Source: Tanytarsus gracilentus
Taxonomy: Eukaryota; Arthropoda; Insecta; Diptera; Chironomidae
Direction: 5' to 3'
Length of the DNA stretch: 64,000 nt
Assembly (NCBI GenBank): GCA_038502055.1
Contig: JAXRKN010000037.1
Location: 5,165,501 to 5,229,500, forward strand
Shown: positions 50,328 through 61,880 of the stretch, piece by piece
Numbering within the stretch: the first letter of the stretch is position 1
Layout: every line of letters begins with the position of its first letter
The notes under the pieces: generated by a model
The model's input: the letters and a program-made list of their open reading frames with translations, nothing else
Told to the model about the DNA's origin: nothing
Database searches by the model: none
Made by a program: the position numbers and the translations under genes

Positions 50328-52122
50328 TTAATCGATGGGTCGAATCATCATTTTTACGCTCTTCAATGTACTCATGAAATTCTGCGAGTGCATCCAATGC
50401 ATGCCTTTGAAGTCATTGGAATTTATAGGATTTTCGCCACGAGGAAAATAGGCGCCATTAAGATTAGATTCATCGCACTGCTTATACCACCATCCTCCCA
50501 TGTGAGATTTTGCACATGATCCATCTGACCACTCGTCGTTATCGACGCTGTTGAAAATATTTTCAAAATAATTTTATACAAATAATCTCAAGTAACTCAC
50601 TCGAAAGTGGAAAATTTCATTCCCGCATGATATTTAAGTGCATCGCCAGCATCTCCTGAATACTTTCCAAGAACACTCAAAGCATAACCGCTAGCTTCGG
50701 AAGACACAACAAATCCACTATATTTTGCGGTTTTTTTAACGCCATCAAAATCTTCAATGATGATCATCAACTCATTGAGAGTGTCGGAAGTGAGTTCGTG
50801 AATTTTATCAAGTCCCAGCCAAAATTCACCTCCAATATTACCAAATCCCTCCTTATACTCGATCCAACTTCTAAAAAAGTTTGTATCACCGTTAAATCGA
50901 TTCTGAATTACAATCCAATTGCCATCGTTTTCGATGTTCTCGCAGAAAATGAAGAAATTTTTGCGAATTTTCTTGATGCCCGTTTCGGCGTCAGACACAG
51001 CTGTGCATGCTGAGTCGTAATCACCATCGTACATATTATGGTGATTTTTTTGATGAATCACTGAGTTCGACCAGTGTTGTGATCGTTTTGAAGCTTTACG
51101 CGATGTGATCACCTCCCTTTCGATCTTATGTAACGATGATCGTAGTGTGAGCATTAATTGATGCAAATTATCCAATTTGCTGAGTGAAGTATTGCTTGAG
51201 ATAAATTGTGGTTGAGCCGGTGAAGAAAATATTTGATTCTCTAAACATTGTGCTTTATGTGCAAATTCGTTCAGAATGGCGAGTAAACACCAAAAAAAAT
51301 TCAAAGAAAAAATTTGAAACAAATCATTAAAAAGGCAATAAAAAAGATATTTCGCAAATTGTTGAGAATTTATTTTCAGATGTTTAATTAAAAAGTTTGA
51401 AACATTTTCATGCGAGTTTGATTAATCAATTTATTTCTTTACCACTTAATAAATGCCACAACGAGGTGTAATATGTAATTCTATCACGGAGATTTTTAGA
51501 TATTTTTAGAATTGGAATTAAAAAATACAAAAATTATTTTAGCAAAAAAAAATAATTTTTTTGACGAGCTTTGAAAGTTCTAATAAGCTTTTTAACCTTC
51601 AAATAAACTGAACTTAAATTTAATTTTTTTCTCTAAAATTTGACAATTTTGAGAGTTTTAAATTTTTCAAATTTCAAGGATTTTTTTCATAAAAATATTT
51701 CTTCAATTTTTATTAAAATATTTTAAGCAATTTAAAAATCGAAAACTAATCAAAAAGCTCGTGATTTATAATCGAAATAAGGTTTTGTGTTCACGGACAA
51801 AAAACTTCCTTTTAAAAACACAACAAACACACATTTCTCTTTCTCTTACTCACGCCTCACCTTGAACTTTGTTAAGACCGTTTTTCACTTCTTCCATCTC
51901 TTTTCGATGTGCTTTTACTGCAGTGAAAACTTGATTATTTGAATATTCGACTCTTTCCAGTTGAAGCTTGAACGCATTCAGCTCATTACGCAGTGAATTT
52001 AGCGATAAATCATTGTCTTGAGAAATTTGTCCATGCCGGTGGTTTCGTGCAGTCACTTGAGGCGGCAATTGAGCGCATGAATTATGAATGAGAAAAAATG
52101 CAACGAAAATTAAAAAATTCAT
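50328..52122 (-). CDS. Secreted fibrinogen-related (FReD) protein
   Basis: Lectin-like protein of the ficolin/techylectin/angiopoietin-like class; in flies and mosquitoes many act in pathogen recognition. Preferred model, minus strand: 52122-51861, 51240-50601, 50547-50328; phases agree; 373 aa. Exon 1 is a signal peptide (MNFLIFVAFFLIHNSCAQ) and a heptad-type coiled coil (LNSLRNELNAFKLQLERVEY). Exon 2 adds a second coiled coil (LDNLHQLMLTLRSSLHKIER) and starts the fibrinogen domain: GNWIVIQNRFNGDTNFFRSW, YKEGFGNIGGEFWLGLDKIH, YALSVLGKYSGDAGDAL. Exon 3 completes it: DNDEWSDGSCAK, GGWWYKQCDESNLNGAYF, VKMMIRPID. Alternatively exon 2 extends to an ATG at 51322 giving a separate signal peptide (IFSLNFFWCLLAI) and 313 aa. 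The calcium-site DxD (VDNDEW) and the CxxSNLNG ligand pocket are present. Confidence 0.87.
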
Positions 52123-52615
52123 CTTAGAAAATTGCTTAAAAATTCGTTTTGATTCGATGAAGAACGCGGAGAGAACTAAAAGTGGTGAGAAGAGAATCGA
52201 AAAAATCTTCAGATGCTAACTTTTGTGGCTATTTTTGGGTGATCGAACAAAAAAATCATCAACACATGTTCAAAATTTGAAACTGACATGACATCTCAAT
52301 TGTTTATGAATTTAAAAATTGTCTTGATAGTTTTTAAATAAATTTTTAATGAATTTTTAATGAGTGAAAATAAAAATGGAAAAAGTTCTTCTTCTTTTGG
52401 TTAATGAAAAAAATCTAAAAATATCAAAAATTCAGACAGTCATTCATCGCACCCTAGCGTAACGTATATGAAAAATTCAAATTATATTTTAGCTCGAATA
52501 TAACGCCATGTACTGCAGCATTTATCTCATAACTCGAACAAAGGAGAGAGTGAGAGAGATAGTTTTATGTGTTCGACTTTACAGACTATCGAGTTAGTGA
52601 TTTTTTGTGGGTAAT
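52123..52615. promoter_or_regulatory. Divergent promoter region FReD / Atg13
   Basis: 493 bp between divergent starts, AT-rich. It must contain the Atg13 5' UTR and both promoters if no upstream exons exist. No motif assigned. Confidence 0.45.
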
Positions 52616-55600
52616 ATGGATGAATTAAATAAATATCTCAAGTTTTTGTCCCTAAAGTTTTCCCAAGCTATCGTTCAAAGTCGTCTGGGCTTGCCCATAG
52701 TGACAAAGTGTAACAGTTCGGGTACTGATTGGGTGAGTACAGTCCTCAAATTCCTCAAATCGATTTTGTTTGATAAACAAAGGTCACACGTATGATATGG
52801 AAAGATATACATTTTTTTACTGGATCATGTTCTTGCATATTCTTGGGAATATTTTGACCTTGATGAAAACAGTGACAGTCCATGAGATAGTGTACAACCT
52901 ATTTTATTTTTAAAGCACTCAGCTAGATGCTGATCAGCTGTTTTTTCTACATTCTCATCCACTATCCGTTCACTTTAAAACGAAAAAAGAGTCATTTGAT
53001 GAAGAAGATGATGTGATGAGTTGCTGTGGCACATACGTTCAAGGCTTTTTATTTGTCTTTGCTATTTGAGCAGTTTTTTGCACATGAATCAATAAAAAGC
53101 AATTTAAATTGTTCCCAAGTGACTCATTTATTGCTCACCCTCATAAAAATGCAGTAGTTTGTAGCAACACACATGTGTAAGATTAGATACAAAGACACTC
53201 CTTTAAAAAGTTGAGAAAAACGCGCTCAAGAAATTCTTTAAGACTTTAGCTGTACCGAAGAGCAAATCATCATAGCTCTATGTACTTTAAGGAATGCGAA
53301 AATTGTTACACGCTGTCTAAAAACCAGTTGTGGATGCTAATAAAAATATACAATTCTATTTCAATAACTGCATAAACAATTCATTTGATGTTCATTCAAC
53401 TCTGATCGGATGATTTTGCAAATATTTGAATTTAATTCGATGACGATTTATCTCAAATCAAAATAATTATTTACATAAAACATTGATAATGCAATGATTA
53501 AGGCTCGTTTGCGTTCGAAGTACATAAGAAAATAATTTTTTTCCCAACAACTTTAAAGGCGACATTTATTTAATGGTCGGTAATTTAGTTAATTTCGAAA
53601 AATTTCATAATGACACTTTTTCATTTCCTCATTCTTCGCGCCTCGCACAAGCCATTATTTTTTTCATGTGACAAGAAATTGAACTTCTGCTTTTAACAGC
53701 TGAAACTTCCTGGATTATTTTAATGATCTTTAGTCGACTATTGAAATTTGAAGATTTAGTGACAGATTTATGATGGAAAAGATTTAAATTGAAATTTTCA
53801 GAGGTGTTAAGTGAGAAATGAATTTTTATTGATGATCTGATTGATGTGAGAAAAATATAAATATTTTCTCCATAAAATCCTAAAGAAAGTTTTAAAAATT
53901 TTATTACAAAAATTTATCAAATTAAAAAAATTAGGTCCCTGTATATTTTTTCGAAATTAATTTCTGTAATCCTATGATGCCCATGAATCAAAAAAATTAT
54001 TTTTCGTGTAGTAATGTGTTTATCTTTAATTCAAGCCTTTATCAAAATTTTGCGTTGCCTCGTTCATCCTTAAAAATCGGTTTTATCTTGCTCATAATTT
54101 CTTAGTTGATGTCATAATTTCTTAGTAAATTTGCTCATAATTTCTTGTAGAAAGTTAAATCAATTTTAGACTTGGAAGAATAAAAAAAGGATGTTTAATT
54201 TTTAATTGTTGGAAAATATATAAGATTTAAATAAAAATATTTCAGGTTGTTAAATAGCATGCGATGATATATTTAAACTTATAAAATATCCCGTTTTATG
54301 GTAAATTAAATAAAGCTTAAAAAGAACAAGATTAATCAAATGATACATAATTTTAAAAGATTTGAGCTTGATAAATTAAAATTGAGAAATAATTTTATGT
54401 CAACGCTGAAAAAGGTAGAATATGATAGAAAATCTTTAAAAAAAATCCTTTTTAAGATCATGATTAAAGGTGAAATAAAATGAAAGTTTAGTTAGGAAAA
54501 GGCCTTTCCAGTTAACAATCAATTTTTACCATCAGGAAAACTCATTCAGTCTGTTTAAGTTAGTAATAATTAATTTGATCATGTTCCTGCCTAGTTATTG
54601 CGTTTATAATTGAAATATTTATCTTATGTTCTGTTGAAACTTCCTAGGAACTGGATCTTGTTCCGCTGGCATCGCCTTTGCCTTCCCTTCCAAAATTTAA
54701 TTTTAATAATTTTTTGTATTCTGAATTTATTTAACTGTTCTCATGTCCATGTCCAGCGCTGGATCTTGTTCCGCTGGATCTTACTTCCAGCACTAATTTT
54801 TTTATTTTATTGAACCTTGCACAACCTTGTCTATAGCACTTACTGCACTTCCTATATAAAAATGATAGTTCCACTTCCAAGACAGTGCTTGTTGCCTATG
54901 ACACCCATTTCTTTCATTTTGTCTAATATCTTAAAATACTTTTTTCGTTTTTTCAGATGTTAATACAAAAATAATTTTTATGCAAATCAGTATTTTCTTT
55001 CATAAATTTCAAAGATGCTTAAAAATTTCTAGAAATTATGGAAATAACTAAGAAATTATGAACCTTAAAGGTCATTTTTAAGATACGGCATTTTGTTGAA
55101 ATAAATAATAATTTAAATTTTTTATTGAAAAAAAATTTATAGTATTAATTTTTTTAAAGAAAATAATGAAATATGAGGCTATCGATGTATGGAAAATCTT
55201 TTTAAAGTTTATGGTTTACGTCCTTAAAATCTTCTTTTGCAATGGTGTAGAATGTCAAACTCATTAAACCCTTGAAGTTAGGCATTTGGATTTGAAGACA
55301 AAAAGTTATCGCAATATGAAATTTTACTAAGAAATTATGGTCACTAAGAAATTATGTACAGGGACCCTAAATAGGACTTAAAATTAATTTTATCATTTGA
55401 CAACTCAATTGAAAAAAGTTAATTGCATAAAATTAGAATTAAAAAATTTAAAATCACATTTTCAAGCTACATAAATTTTTGCTCATGCAACAAAATGACA
55501 CATTTAAGTTCATTTTACGCATCTAAAAATGAACTTTCAGCACCAGCCAATGTCAGTTTAAAAAATATGAAATATCTTTTTATATGCACATCTAAAGCTT

Positions 55601-58600
55601 CGTTAAAAATTTTTCATGTAATTCATTCACTCTTTTTTCTCTGCACTCACGATCACATGTGAGGTTGACAGTTAATTGAAGTCAGGTAGCATCAGCAGCA
55701 AGTGGCAAGAATCTGTAACAAGGCCAAAATAAACTTTTTTTAATTAGCTTGAGTGTTTGCTGCATTTAAGCGAAATCTTTTTTTTTGTTAATACGCATTG
55801 CATAAAATTTACAGGCTTACTTTTGCCATTGTTATGTCCATGTGACAAGTGTGTGATCGCTTTTCATTTTGCTTTGTCATGAAACGCTTTTAATAATATA
55901 CTAATGGAATGTCCGCAATGTCATAAGACTATTGATTTTCCCAACTGACTTACATTTCATTGCTCGTGTCAGGTTTTTTTGAGAGGCTTCAAAATTTTGT
56001 ATTATATGTAGAGTTTCTCAAATGCCCGGGTAATGAGATTTTGTCCTACCCGGGTAAAAAAATTTACTACCCGGGTAGCCCGGGCATGCCCGGGTAAAAT
56101 TTTTAAAAAAATACACCTATTTTTACTCAAATTTTCGGCTAATCTTTACATCGAGCATTTTAAGTAACAGAAATAAAAGTTTTTTAAACAGAAAATGAAT
56201 AGATTAAAAGAAATATAAAAAGTTTAACGGAAATAGTTCTTAAGGAACATTACACAGTGAAGGTCTGACATTCGAGTTCTAGCCTTTGTTACAATATCTC
56301 CAGCCTCTAAAAATGCCCTCTATGAAGTAACTGATGTTGCCTAAATCGTTAGTAAAGCTTTAAACAATCGGTCCAAAATTGGAGATATTTGTTTGAGTCT
56401 TCTTATGTCATCTCATGGCTATTTTTTTGTTGCACTTGCACTTGATGTTTCAAAATACTTTTTTGAATTAAAAAATTTCACAAACGAATCTAAATTTATA
56501 TAGGTAAACTACCTTCTTGAGTCATGTAGTTTTGATAAGTGATAAAATTCATTGTAAACAAAACATTTTCAGGTATTGGTTTACACAAAACTTATAAAAA
56601 GCACTTATGGAGGAAGATTTTTTCACAAAAAAAATTAAGAAAATTTTCTTCGAATTTTTTAATTTTTACCCGGGTAAGGGTAGAGCAATTTTCCGGGTAT
56701 ACCCGGGTAGTAAAATTGACGGGCATACCCGGGTATACCCGTACCCGGGTTACCCGTGAGAAACTCTAATTATATGGTTGCGATTAAAATTTCATTTTTA
56801 CCACCGCGTAATATTTCCAGAACTAACTCAATGACCTAAAAAAATGTAATGAATAAATCGGTAATGAACAGTGCACGATCAACTATTTGACCATTTCCTG
56901 ATTAATTCAATAGAGAAACTCAATGAACTTTCATTGCTCGAGTTCTATTCAGAATTAACTAATCGAGTTGATGCAAGAGTCGGTTTATAGAAATGTAAAC
57001 AAAAGTCACTCGATGCCACACATGGCGCCATAAAAACCTCATTTTTTTCTTTTCAAAAATCAAATCAATCAAAACAAGAATGGAAAAACACGCGATAAGA
57101 CTTTAAGTGCATTCTTATCTTATTTATTTTGTAAAATAACAATTTGTATGTGCAATTTTTGATGGGCCATAAAAATGTCCTAAAATTACTTTTTTTATTA
57201 TTAAAACGCTATTGAGAAACAAAAATCACGTGTGACCGAATGATTTTGTGTAATTTTCCACTGAAAAACAATTTTTCATGTTATTGGCGCCTATAATGAT
57301 GAACGCATGTGATTGGCTGCAGTATTAAAAGTTCTAAAAACAAATTGCTTTAATTTTTGATTTAAAAAATTATTTACAAAAATAATCATGGGTTTAGGAG
57401 AGATTAAAAATTTATGGATTAAAAGTTATTTTTAAAAAATTCTAACTTACCGATTAAAACCCTGAAAACTTTATAATGACGTCAAACAGTTCGAAATTAT
57501 TTCAATAAAAATTGATCTTTTGACCAAGGAACAACATATGAATTAATTTGTTTACAAGTTTTAATTTCTGACACCTCTAACGAAAAATTTCCTTTGTTAC
57601 TTTTAATAGCTCAACGATGTTAAATGATTCAATTTTCACCAATTCAGTTCAGTTTGCACATGCAAATAATTCTTTGTTCCCTTTCTCCTTTTTAAGCGAA
57701 AAATTGCGATTCAAATTTATCTCCGCATGCGGCACCAGATCATGTCAAACGAGATATTTTTTTATACATTCAAGAGTCAATAATTTTCTTCTAAAAAAAG
57801 TTCATTGGGATCACACACGTGTGCATGCGTCTCGATTATCAGTGGAACGAGATAAAATATTAAAATTTATGCTGAGGATCTTATCACTAGGGTTTTATGA
57901 TCATGTCAGTCATGTTTACAGACCAAGGTTAAATCAACTCTTAAAAATTTGTTTTTCTTTAAATTTTTGAACATAACAAACTTATTGAAAACAATTTCGA
58001 ACAAATTTAAAAATTTTTTTGGGGGGTGTGTCAAGGTTAATAAATTGCCCCTACTTGACGACTCGTGTGATTAATTTTGATAACGTGTTACTCCATCACA
58101 AGATGTCTACATGACTTTTTTCACGCGACGACAAATATAATAAAATATTCACACCCGACAGTTGGCAATGAAAGTGTTTTTCTCTCCCATTTTACAATAG
58201 AAGGAAAACTTCTAATAATATTATAAATATTTTGAGGATTTCACCCTGTTGTGTTCCCGTGAATAATTTTGTTTACAACTTTACGAGCGTTTTGACCTCG
58301 TGGCATGTTTTTTTCCGGATCTCTTGTATTTTTATTTAAACTACAAAGAATGTCCTGTAAATAAGATGAAAGAGACTACGTGCGTAGTGCACCACATAGT
58401 GTATTTACATTTGTAGATATTACAACATTAGTTTCAGTGCGCATGTATTAGTGAAAGTCGCATGATTTGTTGTAAAGTTCGCGCCCATTTTAAATCGTGA
58501 ATGATAAATGCATGTAAAAAATTTATTTCATGCTTTTTCATCGTCATGTCTCCAACATTAAACGATTCGATACTCGATGCAGTAGAAAAATGAGCACTTA

Positions 58601-61600
58601 CGTGGATATTTTTCATTCATGCTGGCGAGAGAGTGTGTTGTAGAGTTTTACATATATCTCACAAACACACTCGCAATTTGAGGCACGGTTGTGTGCATCC
58701 AGACATGAAAAAATCGATATTTTCCTTCTCGAAGCTGCTACGGCATGAGTTTCACGTTGAATGTGAAATAAACAGAGACGTACATCTGCTTATGTGGATG
58801 GATTTTTATGTGTAAGTGTGTTGAGACTTTTCGTAGAGTTTTTTTCACGCTACAAACGGCTTTATTGTCGAAACAGACTCGAGTGAATAAAGAGATACAT
58901 TCAGATATTATTCATCCGGTGCGGAATGCAGTTTTAATTATTTGTTTCATTACCTATCGTTGTGAGATAAATTGACAAGAATTCTTATGTGACTATTAAA
59001 GTGAAAATGGAAGTGAAAAGTTTTAAAGTAGAAAAATTCCATTGAATAAAAGTTGAGCAAAAATCCCACGCGATTTTTGGAGAGAAAAAAAATCATAAAA
59101 AAATTTCTTTTTCATAAAAATAAAAACTATAAAAGACAATCAAAAGTCGCTGACTTAAAGACAAACCTGTATAGTGAAAAAAGATTGATGAACCTGTTTT
59201 TCAGTGGCCATAAAAAATATTCCTACACGCATTAAAAATTCTCTCGAAAAAAAACGTGTTCGAAATAAGAAGTGCTTTAAGTAAGTTCCACTCTCTATTA
59301 TTTTCTCAACCATTTTATTTTGCGAAGGCGAGCAAAAAATTTTCCCTGCCGCGTTGGCAGCCACACATATATTGCAAAAAAGTAAAAAAAAAATTCATAG
59401 AGTAAAAAAAAATTGTCTTACAATTCTTGTATATTTTTATTTTTAAAACTACACCAAGACAAACACCAATTTTTTGCTATCGCTGTGAGGCTAAAAATAA
59501 CTTTACAACAATCATTCTCTTTACACTTCTTTCTCATCGCATTCGCATGGGCTTGAAGTACAAAATAACAACACGATGTGTGAGACGAAAGTAATTATTT
59601 CCTCTTCTTATATGTTCAAGAAAGTATCAATTGATGATCGATTGAATCTCGAAACATTTATTTTTTAAACAAGATTGAAGATTTCTCTTTTTAATTGAGA
59701 GTTAGCTAATGCAGCATTGCATAACTTTTAGTTGGGATTATGTGTCAATTAAACTCTCGAAAAATATTCATCCGTACATGGAAAATGCACGATTTTATAC
59801 TGGCTGAAAACATCATGGGTTATTTCAATTAACTCAAGCACTTTTTGTAATTAGTAATTTTGAAATTGATGCGGTTGTCTGCATAAATGATTTTCACAGT
59901 TCAATGATTTCCTCGACGCACATTCAAAGACTCTTTTGTTGAGCGATTTTTATGGATTTTGCAGAAAAGAAAATCTTTTTTTTTTCGAATAGGCTAGAAG
60001 GAATTTGCAAAAATATCTGTGAGAAAGTTTTTTCTTCTCGATAATTCTTTTTGAGGTTAAGTTCTAAATAGCTAAATCGATAAAAATTGATTAAAGCGTA
60101 AAAGATTTTCGATCTCAACTCGAGAAACCTCGAGTCAATTAAGCAACACCAGACGGAATTGCAAAATTTGTTTTTTTTTCCTCATTTCTATTTCACGTCT
60201 AACAATTTAAAGTTGCAAAGAAGATGAAGAAGTAAAAGAGTGAGAGCGAAGGTCGTTTTTTTATGGCGAAGTCATGAATCGTGTCAGTGCTGTAGCATGA
60301 AACAATGGCGCTTAAATATCTTTGAACTAATATAAAATTATACATATCTCATTACACATACACTCGACTACACAATAAGAGGATTTTGCATCGCACTCGA
60401 CCTTGAATGGCTTTGCAATTGATAGCTTATGCAATCGATTTTGTTTAAATGAATATGCGCGCCGAGAATGTCGAGAATTCCCTGTAATTAGCATCTCAGA
60501 GGTGTCCAATAAAGCGAATAGTTTAAATAATTCAGAGGCAGTGATTAAGAATCCGGTCGGCAAGGTCTGACATAAGAAAAATAAGTAAATTAACATTTGA
60601 CGTCCGGTTGATTTTATTGACAGACTGAATTTATTTTAATTTTTTGCAATGCTTGCAAATTTTATAATTTTTTTCAATTTAATTTTAAATGCGTGCTTGA
60701 AACTTTCTGATTTCTCTCAACATATTTCTTAAAAGCTCATAATTGACTTCCTTTCTCCATTCGCCACCAATTTAGTTTTATTATATTAAATTATCTCTCA
60801 CTCGACTTTTTCGTTGTGCAAGAAGGCATTCTTTCCAGTCTACTGCAACATTACTCAACCAATATATTTATTGGCTGCATAAATATTTATACTTCACTAG
60901 AAACCTGAAAGTCGAAAATAAATTGTTGAATTGCCAGCGGCAAACTAAATCTACATGACAAAGAATGTGGAACTGTTTGTGCCAATTGAGGTTTATGAGG
61001 TTTAAGATTTTACTTTGTGTGATCTAAATTCGCTTATCAAAATGTTTGCGAAACATAAACTCAATGCTGAAAAATAATTGCAGCATTTAAAAATTAATTG
61101 ATCTCAAACTTAATTTATTTAAAAAAATTACCAGCCAGTAAATTTTTAATTATTATGAGGGCACAAAGTTGTTAATATAAAAATAATTGTTTTGACACAC
61201 ACTCGTTAGTACATGAGCGATAAGTTATCATTATAGCTCAGGTAAAAATTTTATGGCAAACTCACGCTTAGCGAATTCACCAATTGACTTTCAATAAAGG
61301 ACGAATTTGTTCGTCGCGACCAAAGATCAGAACTAATTTTTTATAATCGACATTCTTGAGGCTTCTTCTCGTTTAAAAATAAATTCTACCCCATAATTTA
61401 CTGTGGATTAAATGCGACTGTCACTGCAAATTAAATTAATGGTCTTTCCAATTATATAAACTTTTTTTGTTTGATTAAAGTGTGCCCGCATGTCTAATAA
61501 TTTCTTTCTCTCTTTTTTTCAGTTTAATATCGCCATTCAGGATCATCCTGACGTGCTTGTGGAAACAAAAAAGGCATTACAATTAAGTCAAAGTGAAGCA

Positions 61601-61880
61601 ATCACAAATCGTTTGCCATTATGTGTCGAAATCTCACTTCAAACCGTTGATGGTGATAAAATGATATTAGAAGTTTGGTCACTAAATATCAATGCAGAAA
61701 TAAGTGATCCAGCAATAAAGACTTCATATACAATTTATAATCGCATGAGCATATTGTTAAAATCGTTAATATCGATAACGAGAGTCACGCCAGCATACAA
61801 GTTGAGCAGAAGGCAAAATCCGGATTCTTTTAGTATTTACTATAGAATTTATAGTGGTGAACCGCAGCACCATAATTTAG
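52616..61880 (+). CDS. Atg13: Autophagy-related protein 13, N-terminal exons (continues past window)
   Basis: Regulatory subunit of the Atg1/ULK1 kinase complex that starts autophagosome formation. Two coding exons are visible: 52616-52732 (39 codons, ends GTDW, phase 0) and 61523-61880 (ends in phase 1 at a GTGAGT donor). Together they encode about 158 residues of the HORMA domain: LNKYLKFLSLKFSQAIVQSR, ALQLSQSEA, PLCVEISLQTVDGDKMILEV, SYTIYNRMSILLKSLISITR, VTPAYKLSRRQ, YYRIYSGEPQ. The TVYNR-like block followed by RVTPAYKLSR is diagnostic of Atg13. No stop follows; the remaining HORMA strand and disordered tail must lie beyond base 64000, because no matching exon appears in 61881-64000. The first intron is 8.8 kb and hosts two DNA transposons. 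Confidence 0.93.
53934..55367. mobile_element. TA-flanked DNA transposon with subterminal inverted repeats
   Basis: Termini are GGTCCCTGTA at 53934 and its near-complement TACAGGGACCC ending at 55367, each bordered by TA (53932-53933 and 55368-55369). CATAATTTCTTAG-type motifs occur three times inside the left end (about 54092, 54113, 54136, the third diverged after CATAATTTCTT) and three times inverted at the right end (55048, 55327, 55344). Length 1434 bp. No transposase is visible. The TA flanks suggest a Tc1/mariner-like target, but the superfamily is unresolved. An internal 19-bp segment CTGGATCTTGTTCCGCTGG is duplicated at 54651 and 54759. Confidence 0.7.
56009..56768. mobile_element. 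Non-autonomous hAT DNA transposon, 760 bp
   Basis: Perfect 12-bp terminal inverted repeats TAGAGTTTCTCA (56009-56020) and TGAGAAACTCTA (56757-56768), flanked by a perfect 8-bp target duplication ATTATATG (56001-56008 and 56769-56776). Eight-bp duplications and TIRs that fit YARNG (TAGAG) define the hAT superfamily. Subterminal regions carry nine CCCGGG cores, mostly as CCCGGGTA: 56025, 56049, 56070, 56079, 56089 at the left and 56669, 56702, 56728, 56744 at the right. Such clustered motifs are typical transposase-binding sites. The interior keeps a decayed piece of hAT transposase (56224-56340, minus). Confidence 0.93.
56224..56340 (-). pseudogene. Decayed hAT transposase C-terminus
   Basis: The minus-strand frame reads ATSVTS, a stop, then RAFLEAGDIVTKARTRMSD and LHCVMFLKN before another stop. 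This follows the hAT C-terminal dimerisation signature (SxRxFSxAGxIVTxxRxRLS). The internal stop and missing upstream domains make it non-functional. It shows the 760-bp element is an internally deleted derivative of an autonomous hAT. Confidence 0.8.

Larger units (their letters stand above)
52733..61522 (+). other. First intron of Atg13 (8.8 kb)
   Basis: Very long for this compact genome. Bounded by donor GTGAGT at 52733 and a strong poly-T/CAG acceptor at 61522. It contains two DNA transposons (53934-55367 and 56009-56768). The rest (52733-53930, 55380-56000, 56780-61500) is AT-rich with no supported exon. Confidence 0.7.

Noticed and set aside
53200..53930. Possible left extension of the TA-flanked element
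   Set aside because: No counterpart of this sequence appears beyond 55367, so the element boundary was kept at the GGTCCCTGTA terminus.
56539..56769. 76-codon plus-strand frame with GYTRV repeats
   Set aside because: It is translation through the CCCGGGTA array and the terminal inverted repeat of the hAT element, not a gene.
57617..57970. 117-codon frame in the Atg13 intron
   Set aside because: Phe/Ser-rich chance frame in AT-rich DNA; no recognisable domain or exon signals.
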